This document shows positions 35,476 through 45,184 of a DNA stretch of 64,000 nucleotides, one piece after another. Positions within the stretch are counted from its first letter, which is position 1; the number at the start of each line of letters is the position of its first letter. The notes below the pieces were generated by a model, which worked only from the letters and a program-made list of their open reading frames with translations, was not told the origin of the DNA and did not search any database. The stretch is from a gamma proteobacterium HIMB55 (GTDB lineage Bacteria; Pseudomonadota; Gammaproteobacteria; Pseudomonadales; Halieaceae): the NCBI GenBank assembly GCA_000227505.4, contig AGIF02000001.1, positions 2,376,035 to 2,440,034 on the forward strand. The letters run 5' to 3'. A program made the position numbers and the translations under genes.

Positions 35476-36705
35476 CTAAAACAGAACACGCGTCCGCAAC
35501 GTGCCCTCAATCGCCGATAGCTGATTAATCAGAGTCTTCGAATAATCGCTCTCGATATCAATCACTACGTATCCGGTGTCGCCCATGGTTTGCAGGTACT
35601 GACCGCTAACATTGACCGAGCTGTCACTGAACACTTGGTTAATCGCGCTCATAATGCCCGGAATGTTTTGGTGGACGTGCAGCAAACGGTGCTTACCCTC
35701 GTGCTCAGGCAGGGCAACCTCAGGGAAATTCACCGCAGATGTTGTAGTGCCGTTGTCGCTGTAGCGCGTGAGCTTTTCAGCCACCTCGACACCAATATTT
35801 TCCTGCGCTTCTTGAGTCGAACCACCGATGTGCGGCGTGAGGATGCACTGATCGATACCACGAAGCGGCGATTGGAACTCATCGTTATTTGACCGGGGCT
35901 CGACAGGAAATACATCGATGGCGGCACCACCGATATGATTGCCATTTAGTGCCTCTGCCAACGCATCAAGATCTACCACGTTCCCTCTCGATGCGTTTAT
36001 CAACACAGCGCCTGAACGCATCACAGCAATCTCTTTTGCGCCAATCAATAACTCGGTGCTGGCATGTTGGGGCACATGCAAACTCACAACATGTGACTCC
36101 TCAAGTAGCGCTCTGAGTGTTGCCTTGGGCTGTGCGTTTCCAAGAGGCAACTTGGACTCGACGTCAAAATAAACCACCTTCATACCCAAGCTCTCAGCAA
36201 TGACGCCTAGCTGCATGCCAATATTGCCGTAACCAATAATGCCGAGGGTTTTGCCACGGCACTCGAAGGAGCCTGTTGCGGTCTTCTGCCATTCACCTCT
36301 GTGTGCAGCAGCACTGCGTTGCGGCACGCCTCGAAGTAACAGAATAACCTCGGCCATCACAAGTTCGGCAACACTACGAGTGTTGGAAAACGGGGCGTTA
36401 AAGACAGGAACACCCTGTCGCGCGGCGGCTTCCAGATCTACCTGGTTTGTACCAATACAAAAGCAACCAATAGCTACTAGGCGCTCTGCTGCATCGAGCA
36501 CATCCGCGGAGAGCTGGGTGCGCGAGCGAATGCCGACAAAGTGTGCATCTTTTATCTCTTGTTTCAAATCCTCTGTCGGAAGCGCCTTAGGATAGGTAAC
36601 AACATTGGTGTAACCCGCTTTCGCCAGCGCATCGACCGCACTTTGGTGAACACCCTCGAGCAGGAGGAACTTAATCTTCGATTTTTGGAGAGACTGTTGT
36701 TTCAT
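35476..36705 (-). CDS. serA: D-3-phosphoglycerate dehydrogenase
   Basis: First enzyme of serine synthesis: oxidises 3-phosphoglycerate with NAD. The substrate domain opens with KFLLLEGVHQSAVDAL. The NAD motif is LGIIGYGNIGMQLG. The catalytic set includes NASRGNVVD (Arg), the Glu in the following loop and His in LTPHIGGSTQEAQ. The C-terminal ACT domain (LLHVHQNIPGIMSAINQVF to the end) gives serine feedback. 409 residues equals the E. coli type. It is divergent from a D-2-hydroxyglutarate dehydrogenase gene, 72 bases away. Confidence 0.97.
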   Translation of the reverse strand: MKQQSLQKSKIKFLLLEGVHQSAVDALAKAGYTNVVTYPKALPTEDLKQEIKDAHFVGIRSRTQLSADVLDAAERLVAIGCFCIGTNQVDLEAAARQGVPVFNAPFSNTRSVAELVMAEVILLLRGVPQRSAAAHRGEWQKTATGSFECRGKTLGIIGYGNIGMQLGVIAESLGMKVVYFDVESKLPLGNAQPKATLRALLEESHVVSLHVPQHASTELLIGAKEIAVMRSGAVLINASRGNVVDLDALAEALNGNHIGGAAIDVFPVEPRSNNDEFQSPLRGIDQCILTPHIGGSTQEAQENIGVEVAEKLTRYSDNGTTTSAVNFPEVALPEHEGKHRLLHVHQNIPGIMSAINQVFSDSSVNVSGQYLQTMGDTGYVVIDIESDYSKTLINQLSAIEGTLRTRVLF

Positions 36706-36777
36706 GACCTACTTCTGAAGGTGAGTGCGCGGGGCGCGGATGATAACATTACGGTCTTAACCGCTTTGGAGTTCAAT

Positions 36778-38181
36778 GTGTCCCAACCGTCAATCGACGT
36801 TATTCATGCACTCAAGTCTGTGCTCTCCGAGGATCAAGTCTCAACGGAGACCCCAGTCCTCGAAAGCTACGGACAAGATTGGACACGTTTTACCCAGCCT
36901 GCGCCGCTCGCCGTCGTCTTCCCGCGAACCACCAATGAAGTAGCCGACGTCGTTAAGTTTGCGAAAGCTCAAGGTATTGCGCTGGTCCCCTCTGGTGGTC
37001 GTACTGGGCTGAGTGGCGGTGCTGTTGCCGCAAACGGTGAGGTTGTTGTCTCGCTCGATAAACTGAACGCGATTTATCCGGTTAACAAAACCGACAGAAC
37101 CATTCAGGTAGGCGCCGGAGCGATCACCCAGGCCATCCAAGCGGCGGCGAGTGAAGCTGGACTTTTCTATCCCGTCGATTTTGCGTCCAGCGGCTCGAGT
37201 CAGATTGGCGGCAACATTGCCACCAATGCGGGCGGTATCAATGTAATCCGCTACGGCATGACGCGTGAATGGGTGGCAGGCCTGACTGTGGTTGCTGGTA
37301 CCGGTGAAATACTGGAGCTCAATCGGGGTCTGATGAAGAACAATACAGGCCTTGATTTTAGGCATCTCTTTATTGGTTCTGAGGGCGTCTTGGGCTTTAT
37401 CACTGAGGCGACACTAAAACTCTGCTCACCACCGAAGGATCCTACTGTGTTGGTGCTTGGACTCAGCGATATGGATGCGATCATGCAGGTTCTGCAGCGC
37501 ATTCAAGCGACAACGCCACTGCTCGCCTACGAGTTTTTCTCAGAGCTTGCAGTGTCAAAAGTGGTTGAACACGCCGGCGTTGCCCGCCCTTTTGAGACTA
37601 AAACACCCTTCTACGCGCTGATCGAGTTTGAGCGCGATGGCGAGGAGACCGAAGCTATGGTCTTTGAGGCCGTCGAAGCCTGCATGGAAGAAGGCTGGGT
37701 TTTGGATGCCGTAATGAGTCAAAGCGTTGCCCAAGCAAGGGCGCTTTGGCGGCTACGTGAGGACATCTCAGAGACCATCACGCGTTGGACGCCTTACAAA
37801 AATGATATTTCATCGACCGTCTCCAAAGTACCTGAGCTGTTATCAGCGGTCGATGAGGTGGTGCATCAGCACTACCCGGACTGGGAAGTCTGCTGGTATG
37901 GACACATTGGTGATGGCAATTTGCACCTCAACATTTTGAAGCCCGATACACTCGACATCGCTGACTTCAAGGCGCGATGTGGCGAAGTGTCTATCGATAT
38001 TTTCAAAGCGATTAAAGCGCTTGGCGGAAGTGTCTCAGCAGAGCATGGTGTCGGAACCCTGAAAGCACCCTACCTCGAGTACACTCGATCAGAGAGCGAA
38101 ATCGCGTCGATGCGCGCAATCAAAGCGATTTTTGACCCCGATGGCATCATGAATCCTGGCAAAATATTTTCCGCGGACTAA
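36778..38181 (+). CDS. D-2-hydroxyglutarate dehydrogenase-type FAD oxidase
   Basis: A 468-residue enzyme of the FAD-linked oxidase family (GlcD/D2HGDH/Dld). FAD is held by PSGGRTGLSGGAVAANGEVV and SSQIGGNIATNAGGINVIRYG. The C-terminal metal/substrate site is GHIGDGNLHLNI with AEHGVGTLK near the end. GTG 36778 is the start: GGAG lies six bases upstream and the longer frame would run through serA. SerA can reduce 2-oxoglutarate to D-2-hydroxyglutarate; an enzyme of this family divergent from serA oxidises it back in pseudomonads. This placement gives the call; glycolate or lactate oxidation is the alternative. Confidence 0.85.
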   Translation: MSQPSIDVIHALKSVLSEDQVSTETPVLESYGQDWTRFTQPAPLAVVFPRTTNEVADVVKFAKAQGIALVPSGGRTGLSGGAVAANGEVVVSLDKLNAIYPVNKTDRTIQVGAGAITQAIQAAASEAGLFYPVDFASSGSSQIGGNIATNAGGINVIRYGMTREWVAGLTVVAGTGEILELNRGLMKNNTGLDFRHLFIGSEGVLGFITEATLKLCSPPKDPTVLVLGLSDMDAIMQVLQRIQATTPLLAYEFFSELAVSKVVEHAGVARPFETKTPFYALIEFERDGEETEAMVFEAVEACMEEGWVLDAVMSQSVAQARALWRLREDISETITRWTPYKNDISSTVSKVPELLSAVDEVVHQHYPDWEVCWYGHIGDGNLHLNILKPDTLDIADFKARCGEVSIDIFKAIKALGGSVSAEHGVGTLKAPYLEYTRSESEIASMRAIKAIFDPDGIMNPGKIFSAD

Positions 38182-38209
38182 TCAGAATTACAGTAATTAA
38201 GGATGTCCT

Positions 38210-38878
38210 ATGGACGCACACACCCTAAAGCAGATGGTGGCACGCGAGGCTATCGAGAGAGTGATGACTGCACATGGCAACGATCTTGTCGTTGGTATTG
38301 GGACGGGCAGCACAGCGGAGTGCTTCATAGCGGAGTTGCCTCGACTCCGGGATAGGATTCGAACAACCGTGTCGAGCTCAGAACGATCATCCGAGCTGTT
38401 GCGTGAACTCGGTTTTGACGTAAAGGACCTCAACGACGTTGATCGGGTCGACGTCTACATCGACGGCGCCGATGAATCGACGGAAGAGGGCTTTTTGATT
38501 AAAGGCGGCGGCGCTGCGCTGACCCGCGAGAAGATTGCTGCCGCTAAAGCCAAAGAGTTCATCTGCATCGCCGATAACAGCAAAATGGTCTCGCAGCTGG
38601 GGGCATTTCCGCTACCAGTCGAAGTTATTCCAATGGCGCGTACCCTTGTTCAAGACGCGCTCAACCAGCTTGGCGGAGATGCTGTGTGGCGTGAAGGTGT
38701 CGTTACTGACAACGGCAATATCATCCTCGACGTGCACGGCCTGCAAATTAACGACCCCAAAGCACTTGAGAGTGAAATCAACAACCTTACGGGCATCGTC
38801 TGCAATGGTATCTTTGCTCACAGGTCGGCTGATGTCCTACTAATCAGTACCCCCGGCGGTGTTGTCCGTATTTTGTAA
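38210..38878 (+). CDS. rpiA: Ribose-5-phosphate isomerase A
   Basis: Interconverts ribulose 5-phosphate and ribose 5-phosphate. The RpiA signatures are complete: [40 protein letters not shown] (catalytic Asp, Lys) and [11 protein letters not shown]. 222 residues, complete; the end [14 protein letters not shown] is typical. It lies 28 bases after the D-2-hydroxyglutarate dehydrogenase gene and may share its transcript. The metK promoter follows 20 bases after its stop. Confidence 0.97.
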   Translation: MDAHTLKQMVAREAIERVMTAHGNDLVVGIGTGSTAECFIAELPRLRDRIRTTVSSSERSSELLRELGFDVKDLNDVDRVDVYIDGADESTEEGFLIKGGGAALTREKIAAAKAKEFICIADNSKMVSQLGAFPLPVEVIPMARTLVQDALNQLGGDAVWREGVVTDNGNIILDVHGLQINDPKALESEINNLTGIVCNGIFAHRSADVLLISTPGGVVRIL

Positions 38879-38898
38879 TTACCTAAGAACAATTGACA

Positions 38899-38926
38899 TT
38901 GACACATAAGGATATCTTTATATAGT
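38899..38926 (+). promoter_or_regulatory. Sigma-70 promoter of metK
   Basis: TTGACA (38899-38904), a 16-base spacer and TATAGT (38921-38926). A second TTGACA overlaps just upstream (38893-38898). The transcript would start near 38933, leaving only about 24 bases before the GTG. That is too short for a SAM riboswitch. Confidence 0.6.
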
Positions 38927-38956
38927 GACTCCTCGAGATACGGGGGGGAATATCCT

Positions 38957-40129
38957 GTGAGTTCATACACACTTTTTACGTCAGAATCGGTATCGGAAGG
39001 CCATCCAGATAAAGTGGCCGATCAGGTGTCTGACGCCATTTTAGATCTCTATCTGTCCAAAGACGCGAACGCACGTGTTGCTGTCGAGACATTGGTTAAA
39101 ACCGGAATGGCCGTGCTTGCTGGTGAGGTAACATCGTCGGCGACAATCACGCCAGGCGAGATTGAGAGCACTGTCCGCAACGTTATCTGTGACATTGGTT
39201 ACGACAGTTCTGATGTCTGCTTTGACGGTAATACCTGTGCGGTAATTAATGCTATCGGGTTGCAATCACCTGATATCGCCATGGGAACGCACGAGGCAGA
39301 CGAGGCTAATCAAGGCGCGGGCGACCAGGGACTTATGTTTGGGTACGCCGCTAACGAAACCGAAACTTTGATGCCCGCACCTATCTTTTACTCGCACCGC
39401 TTGGTTGAGCGACAAGCCGAACTTCGCCGATCTGGCCAAGCTGACTTCTTGCGACCCGACGCCAAAAGTCAGATTTCTCTGCGTTACGATGACAATGGCA
39501 ACCCGCTCGCGGTTGATGCAGTTGTACTCTCGACCCAGCACTCACCTGATATCGATCAAGCCACGCTGAGAGACTTTGTGAAGCGCGAGATCATTGAAGC
39601 TGTTCTTCCCGCTGAGTGGCTGACACCCGACACGCAATACCACATCAACCCAACCGGACAATTCATAATTGGTGGCCCGATGGGTGATTGCGGTCTCACC
39701 GGCCGAAAGATCATCGTGGATACCTACGGTGGTATGGCGCGTCACGGCGGCGGTGCCTTCTCGGGCAAAGACCCGTCTAAGGTCGACCGCTCAGCGGCCT
39801 ACGCGGGACGCTATGTCGCCAAAAATATTGTCGCAGCGGGGCTCGCAAGCCGCTGTGAGATTCAGGTTTCCTACGCAATCGGCGTAGCAGAGCCTACCTC
39901 AATTTCGATCGATACCTTTGGAACAGCCAACGTTTCAGAGGCTCGTATCGTAGAGCTTGTAAGAGAGCACTTTGATCTCCGCCCCAAAGGCCTTATCAAT
40001 ATGCTCAATCTCAAACGACCCATTTACCAACCCACGGCAGCTTACGGTCACTTTGGCCGTGAGCGAGCAGACTTTACATGGGAACAAACCGATAAAGCCG
40101 ATGCGCTACGCGCTGCGGCGGGACTTTAA
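38957..40129 (+). CDS. metK: S-adenosylmethionine synthetase
   Basis: Makes S-adenosylmethionine from methionine and ATP. It shows [22 protein letters not shown] (ATP/Mg), [12 protein letters not shown] (signature), [29 protein letters not shown] and [20 protein letters not shown]. 390 residues, complete. The start is GTG 38957, with a run of G (38942-38948) as ribosome site. ahcY follows 24 bases later, so the two activated-methyl-cycle genes form one unit. Confidence 0.98.
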   Translation: MSSYTLFTSESVSEGHPDKVADQVSDAILDLYLSKDANARVAVETLVKTGMAVLAGEVTSSATITPGEIESTVRNVICDIGYDSSDVCFDGNTCAVINAIGLQSPDIAMGTHEADEANQGAGDQGLMFGYAANETETLMPAPIFYSHRLVERQAELRRSGQADFLRPDAKSQISLRYDDNGNPLAVDAVVLSTQHSPDIDQATLRDFVKREIIEAVLPAEWLTPDTQYHINPTGQFIIGGPMGDCGLTGRKIIVDTYGGMARHGGGAFSGKDPSKVDRSAAYAGRYVAKNIVAAGLASRCEIQVSYAIGVAEPTSISIDTFGTANVSEARIVELVREHFDLRPKGLINMLNLKRPIYQPTAAYGHFGRERADFTWEQTDKADALRAAAGL

Positions 40130-40153
40130 GTTAACTAGACACTAGGAGCTGTC

Positions 40154-41545
40154 ATGACAACCGCCATCGACTCAGCAACATTTTCAGACTACAAAGTAGC
40201 GGATATCACTCTCGCCGAGTGGGGCCGCCGCGAACTCGCTATCGCGGAAACCGAGATGCCCGCGTTAATGACATTGCGCGAACGTTATCGAGATGAGCAG
40301 CCACTGGCTGGTGCCAAAATTCTTGGCTGCATCCACATGACGATCCAAACCGGTGTTCTGATTGAGACCTTGGTTGATCTAGGTGCTGAGGTACGCTGGT
40401 CGAGCTGCAATATTTTCTCTACACAGGACCACGCGGCAGCGGCTATTGCGGCACGAGGCATTCCTGTCTTTGCTTGGAAAGGTGAGACAGAGCCTGAGTA
40501 CGAGTGGTGTATCGAGCAGACCATCTTGCAAGACGGCAAGCCCTGGGATGCCAATATGATTTTGGATGACGGCGGCGACCTCACGTCAATGCTTCACGAG
40601 AAGTACCCCGAAATGCTCGAGCGCATCCACGGTATTACCGAAGAGACGACAACAGGGGTCCATCGCCTCTACGAAATGCTTGAAGAAGGCTCGCTCAAAG
40701 TACCTGCGATCAACGTAAACGACGCAGTGACTAAGTCAAAGAACGACAACAAGTACGGTTGCCGTCATAGCCTGAACGATGCGATCAAGCGTGGACTCGA
40801 TCACTTGTTGGCAGGTAAACGCGCATTGGTCCTTGGCTACGGTGACGTCGGCAAAGGCTCTGCTCAATCGCTCCGTCAGGAAGGCATGATTGTTCGCGTC
40901 ACTGAATGCGATCCGATTTGTGCCATGCAGGCCTGTATGGACGGCTACGAAGTTGTATCCCCCTTCCTTAACGGTGTAAACGACGGTACAGACGCCTCAA
41001 TCAACACTGACTTGCTCGGTCAAACAGACCTACTTTGCTCTGCAACCGGTAACGTCGACGTGTGTAACGCGGCGATGCTCCGTGCACTCAAGCCAGGCGC
41101 AGTCGTGTGCAATATCGGCCACTTTGATAATGAGATCGATACTGCTTACATGCGCGAAAATTGGGAGTGGGAAGAGGTTAAGCCACAGGTGCACAAGGTG
41201 TACCGCGACCGAGATACCAACGATCACCTCCTGCTCCTAGCTGAGGGCCGTCTGGTCAACCTCGGAAACGCAACGGGTCACCCCTCTCGCATTATGGACG
41301 GTTCGTTCGCAAACCAAGTTCTCGCGCAGATTCACGTATACGCGAAGCGCTTTGCGGACCTACCTGCGGATGAGAAGGCAGCGGCTATTACCGTTGAAGT
41401 TTTGCCCAAGCACCTCGACGAGCAAGTTGCAGCACTTATGGTTGAAGGTTTTGGTGGCGTCATGACCAAGCTCACTCAAGAGCAAGGTGATTACATTGGC
41501 GTCGGTGTCGACGGGCCTTTCAAAAACGACAGCTACAAGTACTAG
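40154..41545 (+). CDS. ahcY: Adenosylhomocysteinase
   Basis: NAD-dependent hydrolysis of S-adenosylhomocysteine to adenosine and homocysteine, removing the inhibitor of methyltransferases. It has [41 protein letters not shown], the NAD loop [17 protein letters not shown] and [11 protein letters not shown]. The end [11 protein letters not shown] is the family C-terminus. 463 residues is usual. Co-transcribed with metK. Organisms with Pfs/LuxS use another route, so this one recycles by AhcY. Confidence 0.98.
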   Translation: MTTAIDSATFSDYKVADITLAEWGRRELAIAETEMPALMTLRERYRDEQPLAGAKILGCIHMTIQTGVLIETLVDLGAEVRWSSCNIFSTQDHAAAAIAARGIPVFAWKGETEPEYEWCIEQTILQDGKPWDANMILDDGGDLTSMLHEKYPEMLERIHGITEETTTGVHRLYEMLEEGSLKVPAINVNDAVTKSKNDNKYGCRHSLNDAIKRGLDHLLAGKRALVLGYGDVGKGSAQSLRQEGMIVRVTECDPICAMQACMDGYEVVSPFLNGVNDGTDASINTDLLGQTDLLCSATGNVDVCNAAMLRALKPGAVVCNIGHFDNEIDTAYMRENWEWEEVKPQVHKVYRDRDTNDHLLLLAEGRLVNLGNATGHPSRIMDGSFANQVLAQIHVYAKRFADLPADEKAAAITVEVLPKHLDEQVAALMVEGFGGVMTKLTQEQGDYIGVGVDGPFKNDSYKY

Positions 41546-41573
41546 ATAGGAATCAACTGATACACTGCGCGCT

Positions 41574-42305
41574 ATGCGCAGTTATCGAGTTTATTCAAAG
41601 TCCGATCTCAATGTGGGGCAGTCGGCCGTTCTTGATGAGCGGTCGAGCCATCACCTAGCTCGCGTCCTCAGAGTTAAAGTAGACGACGCCGTCACCGTTT
41701 TTAATGGAGACGGCGACAACTATTACTCTCGCATATCTGCTGTTACCAAAACTAATGTCACGGTAGACCTTTTAAGCAAAGAAGATCCGTGTAATGAGTC
41801 ACCACTTGCTACCCATTTGGGTTTAGCGGTGTCAAAAGGCGATCGCTTCGAGTGGGCGATCAAAAAGGCTACCGAGTTAGGTGTCTCTTCGATATCCCCC
41901 ATACTGAGCCAACGCGTTGACGTGCGGCTGGCCCCCGAGCGCTGGAAAAAGAAGCAGGATCACTGGCAGCAGATTGTTATTAGTGCCTGCGAGCAGAGTG
42001 GCCGCGCCGTCGTTCCCGAAGTGCACCCGCCACAACCACTTGGAGGCTGGGTTGAAACAGTTAAAGCAGACCAGAAGTTTTGTCTACACCCCGGCTTGAG
42101 CAATGCGCTCCCCGCAACACCGCCAAACAGCGTCGCGCTTCTGATTGGACCGGAGGGGGGGTTGAGCGATAACGAGGTTACCCTGGCTTCAGACTCTGGG
42201 TTTCTTGGCCTGAACTTAGGACCTCGCATCTTGAGAACAGAAACTGCTCCACTCGTCGCCTTGTCTGTCGTTGGTACGCATTGGGGTGACTTAAGAGCGA
42301 TATAA
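41574..42305 (+). CDS. rsmE: 16S rRNA m3U1498 methyltransferase
   Basis: Methylates N3 of U1498 in 16S rRNA using S-adenosylmethionine. An N-terminal PUA-like domain (SHHLARVLRVKVDDAVTVFNGDG) precedes a C-terminal SPOUT knot. Knot motifs are VSKGDRFEWAIKKATELGV, ALLIGPEGGLSDNEV and LNLGPRILRTETAPLVALS. 243 residues, complete. It follows ahcY by 28 bases and precedes gshB by 66, matching the rsmE-gshB order of E. coli. Confidence 0.96.
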   Translation: MRSYRVYSKSDLNVGQSAVLDERSSHHLARVLRVKVDDAVTVFNGDGDNYYSRISAVTKTNVTVDLLSKEDPCNESPLATHLGLAVSKGDRFEWAIKKATELGVSSISPILSQRVDVRLAPERWKKKQDHWQQIVISACEQSGRAVVPEVHPPQPLGGWVETVKADQKFCLHPGLSNALPATPPNSVALLIGPEGGLSDNEVTLASDSGFLGLNLGPRILRTETAPLVALSVVGTHWGDLRAI

Positions 42306-42371
42306 ACGCTTGAACCCACCGTTATGGGCACTCACACTTACTCATGTTAACTAGGCGGTGAGCACGGAATT

Positions 42372-43334
42372 ATGGGACTGCGCATTGGGGTGTTAATGGA
42401 CCCCATCTCTGGCATCAACACCAAAAAAGATACGACCTTGGGCCTGCTGCGCGCAGCGACGAAGGCTGGGCATGAGCTCGTATACCTTGAGCAGAAAGAC
42501 CTTTTCATCAAAGCGGGCGAGACGTTCGCAAACCTCCAGCCACTCGAGGTTTTCGAGAGCGACGATGACTGGTACGCACTGAGTGATAGCTACACAGCAT
42601 CGCTATCATCGCTAGACGTGGTTCTGATGCGGAAAGACCCGCCCTTTGATATGGAGTTCTTCTATACCACCCAGCTGCTTGAAGATGCTGAGCGCAGAGG
42701 CACTCTTATTGTTAATCGGTGCGAGAGCTTGAGAAACTGCAATGAGAAGTTATTTGCCACTCAATTTCCTCAGTGCTGCCCACCGCTTTTGGTATCGCGT
42801 GACCAGGATGCTCTCAAGCAATTCCATAGCGAACACGGTGACGTCATCTACAAGCCACTCGACGGTATGGGTGGGCAATCCATATTCAGAGTGAGCGAGA
42901 ACGACCCCAATCTGAACGTGATACTTGAGACATTGACGCGAAACGGCGGCGAAACAATCATGGCTCAACGCTGCCTCCCAGAGATCAAGTCAGGGGATAA
43001 GCGCATTCTCATGGTCAACGGCGAGGCGGTACCCTTTTGCCTGGCGCGACTACCCATGGCAGGGGAGAATCGCGGAAATCTAGCAGCGGGTGGCTCGGGT
43101 GTTGTACAGCCGCTATCAGAGCGAGATCAATGGATCGCCGCGCAGGTAGGTCCAACATTACGCGAGAAGGGCCTTTTGTTTGTTGGTCTTGACGTCATTG
43201 GCGACTACCTCACGGAAATCAATGTGACGAGCCCAACCTGTATGCGCGAGATTGATCGTGCGGAAAACACCCAAATTGCCGAGAAAGTCATCGCCGCTAT
43301 CGAAGTTGCGTTGGTGGAGCACCGTGCAGGCTGA
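42372..43334 (+). CDS. gshB: Glutathione synthetase
   Basis: ATP-dependent joining of gamma-glutamylcysteine with glycine. An ATP-grasp fold with the N-terminal RIGVLMDPISGINTKKDTT and MRKDPPFDMEFFYTTQLL. It also has the ATP site YKPLDGMGGQSIFRV and the C-terminal metal segment GLDVIGDYLTEINVTSPT. 320 residues matches E. coli GshB. The next gene, tonB-like, starts 11 bases before its end. gshB-tonB3-yqgE-ruvX is the pseudomonad order. Confidence 0.97.
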   Translation: MGLRIGVLMDPISGINTKKDTTLGLLRAATKAGHELVYLEQKDLFIKAGETFANLQPLEVFESDDDWYALSDSYTASLSSLDVVLMRKDPPFDMEFFYTTQLLEDAERRGTLIVNRCESLRNCNEKLFATQFPQCCPPLLVSRDQDALKQFHSEHGDVIYKPLDGMGGQSIFRVSENDPNLNVILETLTRNGGETIMAQRCLPEIKSGDKRILMVNGEAVPFCLARLPMAGENRGNLAAGGSGVVQPLSERDQWIAAQVGPTLREKGLLFVGLDVIGDYLTEINVTSPTCMREIDRAENTQIAEKVIAAIEVALVEHRAG

Positions 43335-44016
43335 GTACGATGTATCGGGTAGCATGCCTGCAGCAACAGGCGTGTCCATTGCCATCCATATTGTTTTTGC
43401 GCTGCTGATATCGAGCTCTATTGCCTCCTCAGTCAATACATACCGCTCCAGTGCCGTCACTGTTGTGCTAACACCCAGCAAACAGGCGCCGAACGAAGCC
43501 TCTCACTTGGCGAGCCAACATCAAATCGCGAGTATGGGCGAGATGCAGACACCCCTTAAAGAGCAATCTGCGACAACGAAGCTGGCGATCATGCAAGCAC
43601 TCGCAGTCGAGACCACCGACCCCAACGATTTAGCTGCAGAAGTGCAGAAGCTAAAGAGCGATCTGACCCAAATGCAGGAAACAAAAGCTCAGAACACCCG
43701 CCTTGGCAGTGTCGCTGCCCGAAGGGCGCTTGATGCGGATTATCTTCAGCGCTGGGTTAGTCGAGTCGAGAAGTTTGGGAATGCAGCACTTGGTAATGTC
43801 GGCAGTGCAAGAGGGGACGTCCGATTACTTGTCGTGGTTGATAAATTGGGGATTCTCCTAGATGTCACCGTGCTCGACTCTTCCGGCTTTCCTCATTTGG
43901 ATCGCGCAGCTGTGAGAACTGTGCAAGATGCAGCGCCATACCCAGCATTTCCTCCCGCATTGAGTGCACAAGTCGATAAACTAGAGATTGTGAGGACCTG
44001 GCAGTTCAGACCATGA
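43324..44016 (+). CDS. TonB-family protein (TonB3-like)
   Basis: This 230-residue protein has one N-terminal membrane helix (about residues 17-38) holding the Ser-x3-His motif of TonB (SIAIHIVF). A periplasmic linker with a coiled-coil part follows (LAAEVQKLKSDLTQMQ). The C-terminal TonB domain starts near GDVRLLVVVDKLGILLDVTV and ends WQFRP. GTG 43324 is the start; GGAG lies just upstream, and it overlaps gshB by 11 bases. In Pseudomonas the same locus encodes TonB3, which is needed for type IV pili; pilT and pilU lie nearby here too. Its own receptor is unknown. Confidence 0.85.
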   Translation: MQAEYDVSGSMPAATGVSIAIHIVFALLISSSIASSVNTYRSSAVTVVLTPSKQAPNEASHLASQHQIASMGEMQTPLKEQSATTKLAIMQALAVETTDPNDLAAEVQKLKSDLTQMQETKAQNTRLGSVAARRALDADYLQRWVSRVEKFGNAALGNVGSARGDVRLLVVVDKLGILLDVTVLDSSGFPHLDRAAVRTVQDAAPYPAFPPALSAQVDKLEIVRTWQFRP

Positions 44017-44188
44017 AGGCGAAGCCCGATAGTAGTAGCTCGGGTAGAGTCGCGGGGCTCTTGTCGCAGGTGCCCTGTAACAGAAGATATTAAGGTGGAC
44101 TGAGACAGTTAAGCCATCACAAGGATTACAGCACCGAACGTCATATACTCCAGGCCATAAAAAAACATTATCCAATGCCACTACCGCC

Positions 44189-44758
44189 ATGAAAGTACAG
44201 CGCACAACCGACAGCTTAAGAGGCCATTTCCTCATTGCGACGCCCGCAATTGAGTCGGGCTTTTTTAAGCAAACGGTGACTTATATCTGCGAGCATGGCG
44301 AAACGGGTGCCATGGGGATCGTTATCAACAAACCTCTCGACCTTCAGCTTGCCGATATTTTCGAGCACCTAAACATTCAGCCACTACTGAGTCACGACGA
44401 GGTGCCTGTTATGGCAGGGGGGCCCGTAAAAGTCGATCGCGGGTTTGTGCTGCATTCTCCTGATAGAACGTTTGACGCTACGTTAAAGGTCAATGCTGAT
44501 GTATGGCTGACCACATCAAAAGATGTGCTTGCCGATATCGCGGCGGGATCGGGGCCCGAAAAACACTTAGTTGCCCTCGGCTATGCCGGATGGTCTGCCG
44601 GACAGCTTGAGCAGGAAATCGCCGAGAACAGTTGGTTAACTGTAAGGGCAGATGAAAAAGTACTATTTGAGACGGCGGTCAAACAAAAGTTCGAAGCCGC
44701 GGGTAATCTGCTGGGCATCGATATTCGGCTGCTCACGCAGCACGCGGGTCATAGCTAA
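44189..44758 (+). CDS. yqgE: YqgE/AlgH family (UPF0301) protein
   Basis: 189 residues. Family signatures are LRGHFLIATPAI, GAMGIVINKPLDL, VMAGGPVKVDRGFVLH and VALGYAGWSAGQLEQEIAENSWL. In Pseudomonas the protein is known as AlgH and has been tied to alginate regulation; its biochemical role is unclear. ruvX starts at the base after its stop, so both are translated from one message. The 172 bases before it contain no gene and probably hold the promoter. Confidence 0.95.
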   Translation: MKVQRTTDSLRGHFLIATPAIESGFFKQTVTYICEHGETGAMGIVINKPLDLQLADIFEHLNIQPLLSHDEVPVMAGGPVKVDRGFVLHSPDRTFDATLKVNADVWLTTSKDVLADIAAGSGPEKHLVALGYAGWSAGQLEQEIAENSWLTVRADEKVLFETAVKQKFEAAGNLLGIDIRLLTQHAGHS

Positions 44759-45184
44759 ATGTCGGATGTTTCCGCTTACCTGTGCTTTGATTACGGCCTG
44801 AAAAACATTGGTGTTGCACTCGGCAACACCCTTACGAAAGAAGCGAGACCCATAGCTATCTTAGCAGCGAACAACGGAAAGCCTCGCTGGGAGGAAATAG
44901 AAGCCTTAGTCACAGAATGGCAGCCAAAGGCATTAATCGTCGGCAACCCAATCGACGAAGACGGTGGGCCCACTGAACTCTCAGCGAAAGCTGCCAAATT
45001 TGCCCGTCAGCTAGAGGGACGGCTGGGTCTTGGGGCGACGCTTCACGATGAGCGGTTTAGCTCTAAAGAAGCTAAGTTACGGGCGAAAGAATCAGGCCAC
45101 AAAGGCGATTTTGTAAAGCAACCAATCGATGACCTGGCCGCCGCTATCATTCTTGAGAGCTGGCTGAACCGCGAAAGCTATTGA
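44759..45184 (+). CDS. ruvX: RuvX/YqgF Holliday-junction resolvase-like protein
   Basis: A 141-residue RNase H-fold nuclease that processes pre-16S rRNA ends in E. coli and was named for likeness to junction resolvases. Signature positions are CFDYGLKNIGVALGN (first Asp), ALIVGNPIDEDGG, HDERFSSKEA (Glu) and PIDDLAAAIILESWL (last Asp). Directly after yqgE with no gap. Its end overlaps the pilU stop from the other strand by seven bases. Confidence 0.95.
   Translation: MSDVSAYLCFDYGLKNIGVALGNTLTKEARPIAILAANNGKPRWEEIEALVTEWQPKALIVGNPIDEDGGPTELSAKAAKFARQLEGRLGLGATLHDERFSSKEAKLRAKESGHKGDFVKQPIDDLAAAIILESWLNRESY

Noticed and set aside
36541-36777. Extended N-terminus of the D-2-hydroxyglutarate dehydrogenase
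   Set aside because: It would run through the start of serA on the other strand. GTG 36778 has a good ribosome site and fits the family length.
38879-38956. SAM or SAH riboswitch before metK-ahcY
   Set aside because: The promoter leaves a leader of about 24 bases, too short for either riboswitch, and no conserved core was seen.
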